Shown here: piece by piece, positions 1-6,786 of the stretch
Numbering within the stretch: position 1 is the first letter of the stretch
Layout of the letters: each line of letters begins with the position of its first letter
Origin: DYCT01 sp051875715
Lineage (GTDB): Bacteria > Bacteroidota > Bacteroidia > Bacteroidales > Bacteroidaceae
DNA length: 8,647 nt
Direction of reading: 5' to 3'
Assembly: GCA_051875715.1 (NCBI GenBank)
Contig: JBJEHD010000078.1
Coordinates: forward strand, 1 to 8,647
The notes under the pieces: generated by a model
Databases searched by the model: none
What the model was told of the DNA's origin: nothing
Seen by the model: the letters and a program-made list of their open reading frames with translations, nothing else
Translations under genes and position numbers: made by a program

Positions 1-197
1 AGCGAGGTGGAAGAAGGCAGCATCACCTGGAAGGTGCACCGGTCCGACTCGTAGGTGCTGAACAGGTTGCGCCAAAAGGCGATGTCGTCATAACTCTCCA
101 CATAGGCCACCACCCGGCGTTTGGCATTGTGCGAGGCCATTCGGTTGGCCGCGCTCACCCAGTCGGAAGTGACATGTGCACTCAGTCGTTTTGCCAT
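1..197 (-). CDS. DUF4435 family protein (Toprim-like, AriB-like), N-terminal part only
   Basis: This is the first 65 codons of a gene that runs off the left edge. It starts at the ATG at 197, which lies 15 bases after the stop of the upstream ATPase gene and has a purine-rich GGGAGGG in between. The visible protein begins MAKRLSAH and carries VVAYVESYDDIAFWRNLF at about residues 29-46, followed by VMLPS at 58-62. From memory, this matches the opening of DUF4435 proteins of Bacteroidales, which usually sit beside an AAA ATPase. The segment with E34 and D37/D38 resembles the first Toprim motif (hydrophobic strand, then E, then D). In the PARIS defence system the DUF4435 subunit AriB is a Toprim nuclease that cleaves tRNA. 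A nuclease role here is inferred, because the downstream DxD-type residues lie outside the window. Family membership is fairly secure; the function is not. Confidence 0.75.
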   Translation of the reverse strand, partial: MAKRLSAHVTSDWVSAANRMASHNAKRRVVAYVESYDDIAFWRNLFSTYESDRCTFQVMLPSSTS

Positions 198-204
198 GAT
201 CGTG

Positions 205-211
205 CCCTCCC
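205..211 (-). promoter_or_regulatory. Shine-Dalgarno-like GGGAGGG before the DUF4435 start
   Basis: On the minus strand GGGAGGG ends 7 bases before the ATG at 197. It sits inside the 15-base gap after the ATPase stop codon. Bacteroidetes rely little on Shine-Dalgarno pairing, so this may be fortuitous, but it supports this ATG as the start and supports translation of both genes from one message. Confidence 0.45.
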
Positions 212-212
212 G

Positions 213-1031
213 CTACCTGGTCGAACTGATGTCGCTCACCTCAGTCACCGCGTCGAGCCACCCGTCCATGATGACAGCCGGCGAATGGGTGGTCAGAATG
301 ACCTGCGCCTGCGGATTCAGTTCGCGAACGAGGGTTATCAGTTGCTGCTGCCACTCGATGTGAAGCGACACTTCGGGCTCATCCATGAACAAGACGGCGG
401 GCTGACAATCCTGCACCAAGGCAGTAAGCAAAATGACGAGCATCTGTTTCTCGCCCGACGACAACTGGTACGGGCAGAGCACCTCATCGCCCTGCACGAA
501 TCGGATTTCATTGCTTCGTCGGTCGATGCGTTTGCCCGTCTCCCCGAACAGGCGGTCCACCATGTCCTGGAAGCGGCGTTTCGGCAGGGACACCTCTTCG
601 GCCCGCGTCCGGGCTTCGGCATCGCCCGCCGTGAGCAGTTCAATCATGCGGTTTCCGACGTTGACCTGATAGTCGAGATACCGGCGCTGCAACTGATAGA
701 CCTGCCAGTCCAGTTCGGTACGGACAGCCTTTTCGGCCATCTTCTCCAACAAGTCGGAATGGAGCAGCGGACGGTCGAAACTGCGGATGACGTCGTAGCG
801 CACAAAGGTGGCATCGGCAGGCTCGAACTCAATGTTCACCTGCATCCCCAGTCCGGGCTGCTGAACGGTGCGGTCCAGCCTGCCCACCGAGGCATTGAGG
901 ATGCTGCTTTTGCCGATGCCGTTGATGCCGGCAAGGATGTTCACGTCGGGGCGCAGTTCCCAGGCAATGTTTTTCCATCCCCACAGGCCCCTTATCTCGA
1001 TGCGCTTGATGTATGATGCTTGTTTCTCCAT
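213..1031 (-). CDS. ABC-type AAA ATPase (AAA_15/AAA_21, AriA- or OLD-like)
   Basis: A 272-residue cytoplasmic ATPase with every ABC-type motif in place: Walker A GINGIGKS at 35-42, signature LSSGEKQM at 190-197, Walker B VLFMDEPE at 213-220, the D-loop SLH at 222-224, and the switch histidine H249 in TTHSP. Between Walker A and the signature lies a charged, largely helical insert (about 90-175), as in SMC/RecF/OLD-like ATPases. The protein ends soon after the switch histidine, so there is no fused nuclease. The partner nuclease-like domain is instead the separate DUF4435 gene 15 bases downstream, which implies an operon and a complex. The start at 1031 follows a TATTTTTG promoter box by about 30 bases. 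This layout matches ATPase plus DUF4435 pairs such as PARIS. The protein is shorter than the E. coli AriA I know of, so it could also be a different conserved Bacteroidales ATPase. The ATPase call is firm; the defence role is inference. Confidence 0.9.
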   Translation of the reverse strand: MEKQASYIKRIEIRGLWGWKNIAWELRPDVNILAGINGIGKSSILNASVGRLDRTVQQPGLGMQVNIEFEPADATFVRYDVIRSFDRPLLHSDLLEKMAEKAVRTELDWQVYQLQRRYLDYQVNVGNRMIELLTAGDAEARTRAEEVSLPKRRFQDMVDRLFGETGKRIDRRSNEIRFVQGDEVLCPYQLSSGEKQMLVILLTALVQDCQPAVLFMDEPEVSLHIEWQQQLITLVRELNPQAQVILTTHSPAVIMDGWLDAVTEVSDISSTR

Positions 1032-1062
1032 TTCCTTCGTCGAATCAGGTTAGTTACTCCTG

Positions 1063-1070
1063 CAAAAATA
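1063..1070 (-). promoter_or_regulatory. Promoter -7 box for the ATPase/DUF4435 pair
   Basis: The minus strand reads TATTTTTG, an exact match to the Bacteroidetes -7 consensus TAnnTTTG, 31 bases upstream of the ATPase ATG. A clear -33 TTTG is missing; only a T-run lies 14-18 bases upstream. The expected transcript leader would be about 25 bases long. Confidence 0.55.
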
Positions 1071-1092
1071 AACCTATTTCACGAAAAAGCCG

Positions 1093-1100
1093 TACTTTCG
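1093..1100 (+). promoter_or_regulatory. Probable promoter -7 box for the helicase
   Basis: TACTTTCG differs from TAnnTTTG at one position and lies 26 bases before the chosen helicase ATG at 1127. No convincing -33 element was found. It points away from the box at 1063-1070, so two divergent promoters would share the 95-base gap between the genes. Confidence 0.4.
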
Positions 1101-1126
1101 CATCGAAATTAAACCCCAAACCGGCC

Positions 1127-3040
1127 ATGCAGAAAACATCGCCCCCATCTCCGACCCACGCCTCCGCCCTTGCCGACCTGCAACGCCAGCAACTGCTGCT
1201 CCGCATGGAGTACGAATACGAGAAAGAGGAGTTCCGCCGCCAGACGGAAGTGATGGGCGTGGCCCGCAAGGTGAAGCGCGGGCTCTGCTGGTTTCCGGCC
1301 AAGGCGGGCCGCAGTTACTACAACTCGCTGGGCAACCTGGTGGTGGAAATCAGCCGGAGCGAGGACCTCGACATCGAGCACAACTTCGAATACGGCCGCC
1401 CCGTGTGCTTCTTCACCCTCGACGCGTCCGGCCTCCTGCACTATTTCTCCTTCACCGGCACGGTCAGTTATGCCACCGACGAGTCTATGGTCGTCATGCT
1501 GCCGGGTGCAGGCGCACTGGCCTCGCTTCAGCAAGCCGAACGGCTGGGCGTGCAGCTCTATTTCGACGAGACCAGCTACCGGGTGCAGTTCGAGGCGTTG
1601 GCCGATGTCATTCGGGCCAAGGGGAGCCGGCTCGAGACGCTGCGCGAAACGCTTCTCGGCCCGCTTCCGCCCACGTGGCGTGCTTCGTCCAACCTACGCT
1701 TTCCGTGGCTGAACCCCACGCAAGAGGCGGCCGTGGACCTGGTGATGCGTGCCAAGGAGGCAGCCGTGGTCCACGGCCCTCCCGGTACGGGCAAGACCAC
1801 CACCCTGGTCGAGGCCATCGGCGAAACCCTGCGACGCGAGAACCAGGTGCTGGTGTGCGCACAGAGCAACATGGCCGTGGACTGGATTTCGGAGCAACTG
1901 ACCGACAGAGGCATCTCCGTGCTCCGCATCGGAAACCCCACCCGCGTGAACGACAAGATGCTCTCTTTTACCTACGAACGACGTTTTGAGGCACATCCCG
2001 ACTATCCCGAACTCTGGAGCATTCGCAAGGCCATCCGCGAACTGCAGCAGCGCCGCCGCGACCGCCGTTCTGCCGACTGGCACGACCGCCTGGCTTCGCT
2101 GCGCGACAGAGCCACCGAACTGGAAATCCGCATCAACGAGGCACTGTTTGCCGAAGCACGTGTCGTGGCCTGCACGCTCATCGGCTCGGCCCACCGCACC
2201 CTGCAGGGAAGGCACTTCCCCACCCTGTTCATCGACGAAGCCGCCCAGGCGCTCGAAGCCGCCTGCTGGGCTGCCATCCGCAAGGCCGACCGTGTCATCC
2301 TGGCCGGCGACCACCAGCAACTGCCCCCTACCATCCAGTGCATCGAGGCAGCCCGAGGCGGACTGGACCGCACGCTCATGCAGAAACTGGCGCAGCAGAA
2401 GCCAACGTGCGTGTCGCTCCTGCAGGTGCAGTACCGCATGCACGCCGACATCATGCGGTTTTCCTCCGACTGGTTCTATCACGGCGAACTGAAGGCCGCC
2501 CCGGAAGTAAGCCGGCGCAACATCCTGGAGTGGGACGTTCCCATGGAATGGCACGACACCGCCGACCTCGACGCACCGGAAGAATTCGTAGGCGAGCACT
2601 TCGGACGCATCAACAAGCCCGAGGCCGAACGGCTCGTCGCCCTTCTGCACTCCTACGTGGAACGCATTGGCATGCACCGCCTACTGGACGAACGCATCGA
2701 CTTCGGTGTCATCTCGCCCTACCGGGCTCAGGTGCAGTATCTCCGCCAACTCATCAAGGCCGACGCGTTCCTCCGTCCGCTGCGCAGCCTCATCTCCATC
2801 AATACCGTCGACGGTTTTCAGGGGCAAGAGCGCGACGTTGTCCTCATCAGCCTTGTCCGGGCCAATGCCGAAGGGCAGATTGGCTTCCTGTCCGACCTTC
2901 GCCGCATGAACGTGGCCATCACAAGGGCTCGCATGAAGGTGATTGTGGCCGGCCACGTGGCCACCCTTACCCGGCATCCTTTCTACCGCAAACTGTACGA
3001 GTACATCCAAAGCCTGCACCAAGAGCAGCCGGCGGACTGA
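1127..3040 (+). CDS. SF1 superfamily helicase, UPF1/IGHMBP2-like (AAA_11/AAA_12)
   Basis: A 637-residue nucleic-acid-dependent ATPase of the UPF1-like branch of SF1. Motifs run in order: a Q-like motif LNPTQ at 195-199, Walker A GPPGTGKTT at 217-225, Walker B LFIDEAAQA at 367-375, motif III VILAGDHQQLPPT at 390-402, motif IV QYRMH at 435-439, motif V INTVDGFQGQERD at 558-570, and motif VI VAITRAR at 596-602. DEAA in motif II with GDHQQLPPT is typical of this branch, which generally moves 5' to 3' on DNA or RNA. Residues 1-190 hold a basic, helical start and a beta-rich segment fitting the 1B-type barrel. The frame stays open upstream to 1013, but that extension would overlap the promoters and the ATPase start, so the ATG at 1127 is preferred. 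Substrate and pathway are unknown. Relatives act in DNA repair or RNA metabolism. It diverges from the ATPase pair, so a shared role is possible but not shown. Confidence 0.9.
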   Translation: MQKTSPPSPTHASALADLQRQQLLLRMEYEYEKEEFRRQTEVMGVARKVKRGLCWFPAKAGRSYYNSLGNLVVEISRSEDLDIEHNFEYGRPVCFFTLDASGLLHYFSFTGTVSYATDESMVVMLPGAGALASLQQAERLGVQLYFDETSYRVQFEALADVIRAKGSRLETLRETLLGPLPPTWRASSNLRFPWLNPTQEAAVDLVMRAKEAAVVHGPPGTGKTTTLVEAIGETLRRENQVLVCAQSNMAVDWISEQLTDRGISVLRIGNPTRVNDKMLSFTYERRFEAHPDYPELWSIRKAIRELQQRRRDRRSADWHDRLASLRDRATELEIRINEALFAEARVVACTLIGSAHRTLQGRHFPTLFIDEAAQALEAACWAAIRKADRVILAGDHQQLPPTIQCIEAARGGLDRTLMQKLAQQKPTCVSLLQVQYRMHADIMRFSSDWFYHGELKAAPEVSRRNILEWDVPMEWHDTADLDAPEEFVGEHFGRINKPEAERLVALLHSYVERIGMHRLLDERIDFGVISPYRAQVQYLRQLIKADAFLRPLRSLISINTVDGFQGQERDVVLISLVRANAEGQIGFLSDLRRMNVAITRARMKVIVAGHVATLTRHPFYRKLYEYIQSLHQEQPAD

Positions 3041-3103
3041 TGGGCCCCACGCCCGGGACCGATCATCCCAAAACGGTCATTAGGCCGCCCCTGCGCAAAC
3101 GAA

Positions 3104-3135
3104 CTTCCCGTTTTTTCATCTGTCTTCCCGTTTTT
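3104..3135. repeat. Short direct repeat, two copies of CTTCCCGTTTTT
   Basis: The 12-base word CTTCCCGTTTTT occurs at 3104-3115 and again at 3124-3135, a period of 20 bases, inside the non-coding gap between the helicase and the mutase. A reverse-complementary GAAAAACG at 3171-3178 could pair with the second copy (3129-3136) across a 34-base loop. The copies are exact, but the function is unknown. Confidence 0.5.
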
Positions 3136-3212
3136 CGGCTACAAGGGAGTCGCATTGCTACCTCGAAACGGAAAAACGTCTGCACAAATGTTATGGCCGA
3201 TTGGGGGTTACA

Positions 3213-3247
3213 AGAAAGGCGCACCTCGCAGAGAGGTACGCCTTTCT
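3213..3247. terminator. Bidirectional hairpin terminator between helicase and mutase
   Basis: Arms 3213-3227 and 3233-3247 form a 15-bp stem with a 5-base loop. In a minus-strand transcript all 15 positions pair (one U-G wobble, 3222 with 3238). In a plus-strand transcript that position is a C-A mismatch. A run of five T follows on the plus side at 3251-3255, starting 4 bases past the stem; the minus side has only a weak U-rich tail. It lies 23 bases beyond the mutase stop codon, so it most likely ends both convergent transcripts. Confidence 0.8.
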
Positions 3248-3269
3248 CAGTTTTTCAGTCAACGGAACA

Positions 3270-5012
3270 TCAGATGTTGAGCGAAGCGCGAACAGCCTTC
3301 ACCTTTTCTTCTGCTTCCTGGTTCACCTTGTCGTAGTCGGCAGCCGAAGCCATCTGTCCTTTCACCTCGATGTAGAACTTGATTTTCGGTTCCGTACCCG
3401 ACGGACGAACAGAAATCTTCGTACCGTCTTCGGTGAAGTACTGCAGCACGTTGCTCGTTTCGGGCATGTCCAGCTTGCCTTCCTTGCCGTTTTCAATCAA
3501 CGTAAGTGTCTTGTAGTCCTTGATGACGGCCACCTTCGAGCCACCGATTTCCTGCGGCGGGTTGGCGCGGAAGTTCTCCATCATGGCCTTGATTTCGTCG
3601 GCGCCGCTCTTTCCGGGTTTCACCACGTTGACGGTGGTTTCCTTCGAGAATCCGTATTCCTGATAGATTTCCATCAGCACGTCGTAGAGCGTCTTGCCCT
3701 GGTCCTTGGCCCACGCGCAGATTTCTGCCAACAGCGTACAAGCCGATACGGCATCTTTGTCGCGTACGAAGTCCTCAGCCAGGAAGCCGTAACTTTCTTC
3801 ACCACCACCGATGTATTGCTGTTTGCCTTCGCGCAGACGGATTTCGCGTGCAATCCATTTGAAGCCCGTGTAGCAGTCGAGCATTTCGATGTTGTTCTTT
3901 TCGGCCACCTTCTTGATGAGTTCGGTCGTCACGATGGTCTTCACTACGAAGTCCGTCGCTTTCATCTTGCCCGTAGCGAGGCGGTTCTTGATGATGTAGT
4001 ACAAGAAGATGAGGCAAGTCTGGTTTCCGTTGACGAGCACCCATTCGCCCTTGTCATTCTTGCAAGCCATGCCCACGCGGTCAGCATCGGGGTCGCTGGC
4101 CATCACGATGTCGCCGTCAATCTGCTTGGCCAGTGCGATGGCCATGCTCAAGGCTTCGGCGTTTTCGGGGTTCGGAGAGATGACCGTCGGGAAATCGCCG
4201 CTCTTCACCATCTGTTCGGGCACGGTGTAGACGTTTTCGAAGCCCCACATCTTCAGTGCGCGCGGAATCAGCATCATGCCGGTGCCGTGGATCGGCGTGT
4301 AGACAATCTTCAGGTCTTTCTGGCGACGGATGACTTCCGGATCGATGGAGATGCCATGAACTTTTTCCAGGTAAACGCTGTCGACGTCTTCGCCGATAAT
4401 CTGGATGAGTTCCTTGTTGCCTTCAAACTTGATGTCGGCGGCCGAAGCAATCTTGTTCACTTCGTCGATGATGCCCTTGTCGTGCGGAGCCAGCACCTGT
4501 GCGCCGTCGTCCCAATAAGCCTTGTAGCCGTTGTATTCCTTCGGGTTGTGCGAAGCCGTCAGGATGATACCGCTCTGGCAGCCTAGATGGCGGATGGCAA
4601 ACGACATTTCAGGCGTCGGACGCATGTCGTCGAACAAGTAGACCTTGATGCCGTTGGCCGAGAAGATGTCGGCCGAGATTTCGGCAAACAAGCGGCTGTT
4701 GTTACGGCAGTCGTGACCTACGACAACCGAAATCTGGTCCATGTCCTTGAAGTTCTTATTCAAATAGTTGGAGAGGCCTTGCGTAGCGGCGCCCACCGTA
4801 TAGATGTTCATCCGGTTGCTGCCCACGCCCATGATGCCGCGGAGGCCGCCTGTTCCAAATTCCAAATCTTTGTAGAATGCCTCGATGAGTTCCGTTTTGT
4901 CCGGATTGTCGAGCATACGTCTTACTTCCGCCTGCGTTTCGGCGTCATAAGCAGGAGTCAACCACTTTTGTGCCTTCGCGGTTACTTCTGCAATCAGTTG
5001 TTCATTGTTCAT
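3270..5012 (-). CDS. pgcA: Phosphohexomutase (phosphoglucomutase, PgcA/PGM2-type)
   Basis: A 580-residue cytoplasmic alpha-D-phosphohexomutase, full length for the PgcA/PGM2 branch. It moves phosphate between C6 and C1 of glucose or a related sugar through a phosphoserine, supplying glucose-1-phosphate for nucleotide sugars and glycogen. The four family loops are intact: phosphoserine loop TASHNP at 152-157 with S154 as the catalytic serine, metal-binding DPDADR at 307-312 (D307, D309, D311), sugar-binding GGGEESYG at 402-409, and phosphate-binding RPSGTEPK at 536-543. An early FGTGGLRG at 52-59 is also typical. The ATG at 5012 is the only sensible start, because a TACATTTG promoter box lies 42 bases upstream. 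It has its own promoter and a strong terminator, so it is probably transcribed alone. Its GC content is visibly lower than that of its neighbours, as expected for a well-expressed housekeeping gene. Substrate choice between glucose and mannose phosphates cannot be settled by eye. Confidence 0.95.
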   Translation of the reverse strand: MNNEQLIAEVTAKAQKWLTPAYDAETQAEVRRMLDNPDKTELIEAFYKDLEFGTGGLRGIMGVGSNRMNIYTVGAATQGLSNYLNKNFKDMDQISVVVGHDCRNNSRLFAEISADIFSANGIKVYLFDDMRPTPEMSFAIRHLGCQSGIILTASHNPKEYNGYKAYWDDGAQVLAPHDKGIIDEVNKIASAADIKFEGNKELIQIIGEDVDSVYLEKVHGISIDPEVIRRQKDLKIVYTPIHGTGMMLIPRALKMWGFENVYTVPEQMVKSGDFPTVISPNPENAEALSMAIALAKQIDGDIVMASDPDADRVGMACKNDKGEWVLVNGNQTCLIFLYYIIKNRLATGKMKATDFVVKTIVTTELIKKVAEKNNIEMLDCYTGFKWIAREIRLREGKQQYIGGGEESYGFLAEDFVRDKDAVSACTLLAEICAWAKDQGKTLYDVLMEIYQEYGFSKETTVNVVKPGKSGADEIKAMMENFRANPPQEIGGSKVAVIKDYKTLTLIENGKEGKLDMPETSNVLQYFTEDGTKISVRPSGTEPKIKFYIEVKGQMASAADYDKVNQEAEEKVKAVRASLNI

Positions 5013-5053
5013 GGTACTTATGTATTAGATGTTTGATAATCGGTTTACACCCA

Positions 5054-5061
5054 CAAATGTA
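5054..5061 (-). promoter_or_regulatory. Promoter -7 box for the phosphohexomutase gene
   Basis: The minus strand reads TACATTTG, an exact TAnnTTTG match, 41 bases upstream of the ATG at 5012. A T-rich stretch (minus-strand TTTTTT at 5080-5075) lies at about the distance expected for the -33 element, though it is not a true TTTG. The predicted leader is roughly 35 bases long. Confidence 0.6.
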
Positions 5062-5111
5062 GGGGGATTGAACGAAAAAACCTAATGTCCTGTCTTTTTT
5101 TTCTCGACAAA

Positions 5112-6752
5112 TCATTCGGCGGGCATCAGGTAGCGGTCGCCCGTGGCCTTGACCACCTCGCGCAGGAACTCCTCGGGATAGCACGGACGGACGACGGGCG
5201 CGGGGAATCCGGTGGCGGTGCGTTCGAAACGTCCGTCCTTCATGCGCTTCACCACCATGTCGTTGTACTTCACGATGAGGAACTCACCCAACCGCTTCCA
5301 GGCGTCGAACGCGCTGGTGGCCGTCATTCCGGTATAGCGGGTCAGGAAGTCGCAGGCCTGCGCCGGATCGTCCTGATACATCTTCAGGGCTGCGGCCTCG
5401 ATGCCGGCCTGGGCGTCGAGGTAGGTGCCCTCCAGTTGCTGTTGCTGTGCCTTCAGGTCTCCTATCATCTGGCTGTAGCGCGGATAGACCATGTTGGACA
5501 CCCAGTTGAATATCCAGAACGACGAATCCCACGAGAAGGTCAGATAGTCAGCCTTTTCCTTGCGCAGGCAGTCGGGCACCTCCGTGGCGCAGCAGTAGAC
5601 AGGTGTATAGACCGTCATGTTGGCATCGTCGGTGCCGAACCACAATACGCCGCCGACGGCATCGGGCAGGTCGGCACGCATCTGTGCCACAAACGACCAG
5701 CCTGTCTGCTGGGTGGAGATGGGGCGTTCGTTAAAGTACTCTTTCCCGTCTACCTTGAACGACAACGGCGACGGACGATACGGCATCCGAAACGCGCCGG
5801 CGCCCAGGTCGTTTGTGATGTCGAGCGGCGTGCCCTCGTAGTGGTCGCGCATGGCCTCCATCACATCGTGGACCGACAGTTTGCGGGCCGGTTTCACCCA
5901 GAGGGGCATCCGCTCGGCCTGCTTGTCGCCGTTGATGTAGGGCAGATAGGCCTCCATGCCCGTGGCGAAGCGATTGTAGTAGCTCCACACGCGTGCGTCG
6001 CAATAGCGGATGCCGCCGAAGTCGAGCGGGTTGTAGGCATCGGCAAAACTGAAGTCCTTGTTCAGTCCGTCGAAGTAGCCCTTCTCGCGGGCGAACGAGA
6101 TTACGTCGGGCGAATAGATGCAGTTCTCCTTGTCGTTCAGAGGGAACCGACGGATGCGGCTCTGGTTGGCATGGGCGGCGATGCAGTCGTCCGGCACACG
6201 GACGGCCACCCATACGGCTCCCTTCGAGCCCGGTCCTTTGCCAATCATCTCCATAATCCACACCTCGCCCGGATCGGCGATGGTGAACGACTCGCCTTCG
6301 CTGTAGTAGCCGTATTCCTTCACCAGGCTCGTCATGACATTGATGGCCTCGCGTGCCGTGCGCGACCGTTGCAGGGCGATGTATATCAGGCTTCCGTAGT
6401 CGATTACGCCGGTCGAGTCGGCCAGTTCGGGCCGTCCGCCAAACGTGGTCTCGCCGATGGTGACCTGGTGTTCGTTCATGTTTCCTATCACGTTGTAGGT
6501 CTTCTTGGCCTGCTCAATCTGGCCCAGGTACTTGCCCGTATCCCAGTCATACACGTCGAGCATGGTCCCCTTCGGGTAAGAGGCTGCCGGGTAATGACAC
6601 AGATAACCGAACAGGCCGTACGAGTCGGCCGAATACGACACGAACGTCGAACCGTCAGTCGAAGCGTTTTTTCCCACAATCAGGTTGGTGCAGGCCCACG
6701 AAGCCGCAATGCAGGCCATCCAGGCCGCACAAAACAGTGCAAATCTTTTCAT
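5112..6752 (-). CDS. Exported C69 family dipeptidase (Ntn-type cysteine peptidase)
   Basis: A 546-residue Peptidase_C69 (PepD-like) enzyme that splits dipeptides. The start is set at the ATG at 6752 because it opens a clear signal peptide (MKRF, then a hydrophobic stretch to A20), with an A-rich leader before it. The longer frame to 6800 would overlap the upstream gene's stop. Cleavage after SWA (18-20) exposes C21 in CTNLIVGK, the N-terminal nucleophile of this family. Other family blocks are NEHQV at 93-97 with E101, EGESFTIADP at 152-161, and AHANQSRI at 193-200. Tryptophan at -2 argues against a lipobox, so the cysteine is more likely catalytic than lipidated. The C-terminal third (about 400-546) is Gln-, Ala- and Lys-rich and helical. 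The gene follows the M23 peptidase by 34 bases and has no visible promoter of its own, so it is likely co-transcribed. Location is probably the periplasm. Substrate is unknown; wall-derived or dietary dipeptides are plausible. Confidence 0.92.
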   Translation of the reverse strand: MKRFALFCAAWMACIAASWACTNLIVGKNASTDGSTFVSYSADSYGLFGYLCHYPAASYPKGTMLDVYDWDTGKYLGQIEQAKKTYNVIGNMNEHQVTIGETTFGGRPELADSTGVIDYGSLIYIALQRSRTAREAINVMTSLVKEYGYYSEGESFTIADPGEVWIMEMIGKGPGSKGAVWVAVRVPDDCIAAHANQSRIRRFPLNDKENCIYSPDVISFAREKGYFDGLNKDFSFADAYNPLDFGGIRYCDARVWSYYNRFATGMEAYLPYINGDKQAERMPLWVKPARKLSVHDVMEAMRDHYEGTPLDITNDLGAGAFRMPYRPSPLSFKVDGKEYFNERPISTQQTGWSFVAQMRADLPDAVGGVLWFGTDDANMTVYTPVYCCATEVPDCLRKEKADYLTFSWDSSFWIFNWVSNMVYPRYSQMIGDLKAQQQQLEGTYLDAQAGIEAAALKMYQDDPAQACDFLTRYTGMTATSAFDAWKRLGEFLIVKYNDMVVKRMKDGRFERTATGFPAPVVRPCYPEEFLREVVKATGDRYLMPAE

Positions 6753-6786
6753 AGTCTTCTTTTCTTTCTTTATTATATGAATCGTT

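Noticed and set aside
129..1016. 295-codon plus-strand open frame opposite the ATPase
   Set aside because: The minus-strand ATPase has all ABC motifs; the plus frame has none.
1013..1126. 38-residue N-terminal extension of the helicase
   Set aside because: It overlaps the ATPase start codon and both promoter boxes, has no family similarity that I can see, and the ATG at 1127 gives a normal-length protein.
1694..2677. 327-codon minus-strand open frame opposite the helicase
   Set aside because: The helicase motifs on the plus strand are complete and continuous; this frame is a shadow.
3042..3060. GC-rich GGGC/GCCC hairpin just after the helicase stop
   Set aside because: Only four pairs and no following T-run; the strong hairpin at 3213-3247 is the better terminator.
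3201..4586. 461-codon plus-strand open frame opposite the phosphohexomutase
   Set aside because: It begins inside the terminator region and runs opposite an intact core enzyme; the composition is that of an antisense shadow.
5074..5103. Possible terminator after the C69 dipeptidase (GAAAAAA paired with TTTTTTC)
   Set aside because: The stem is almost only A-U pairs around a 14-base loop, which is too weak to call, and it overlaps the likely -33 region of the mutase promoter.
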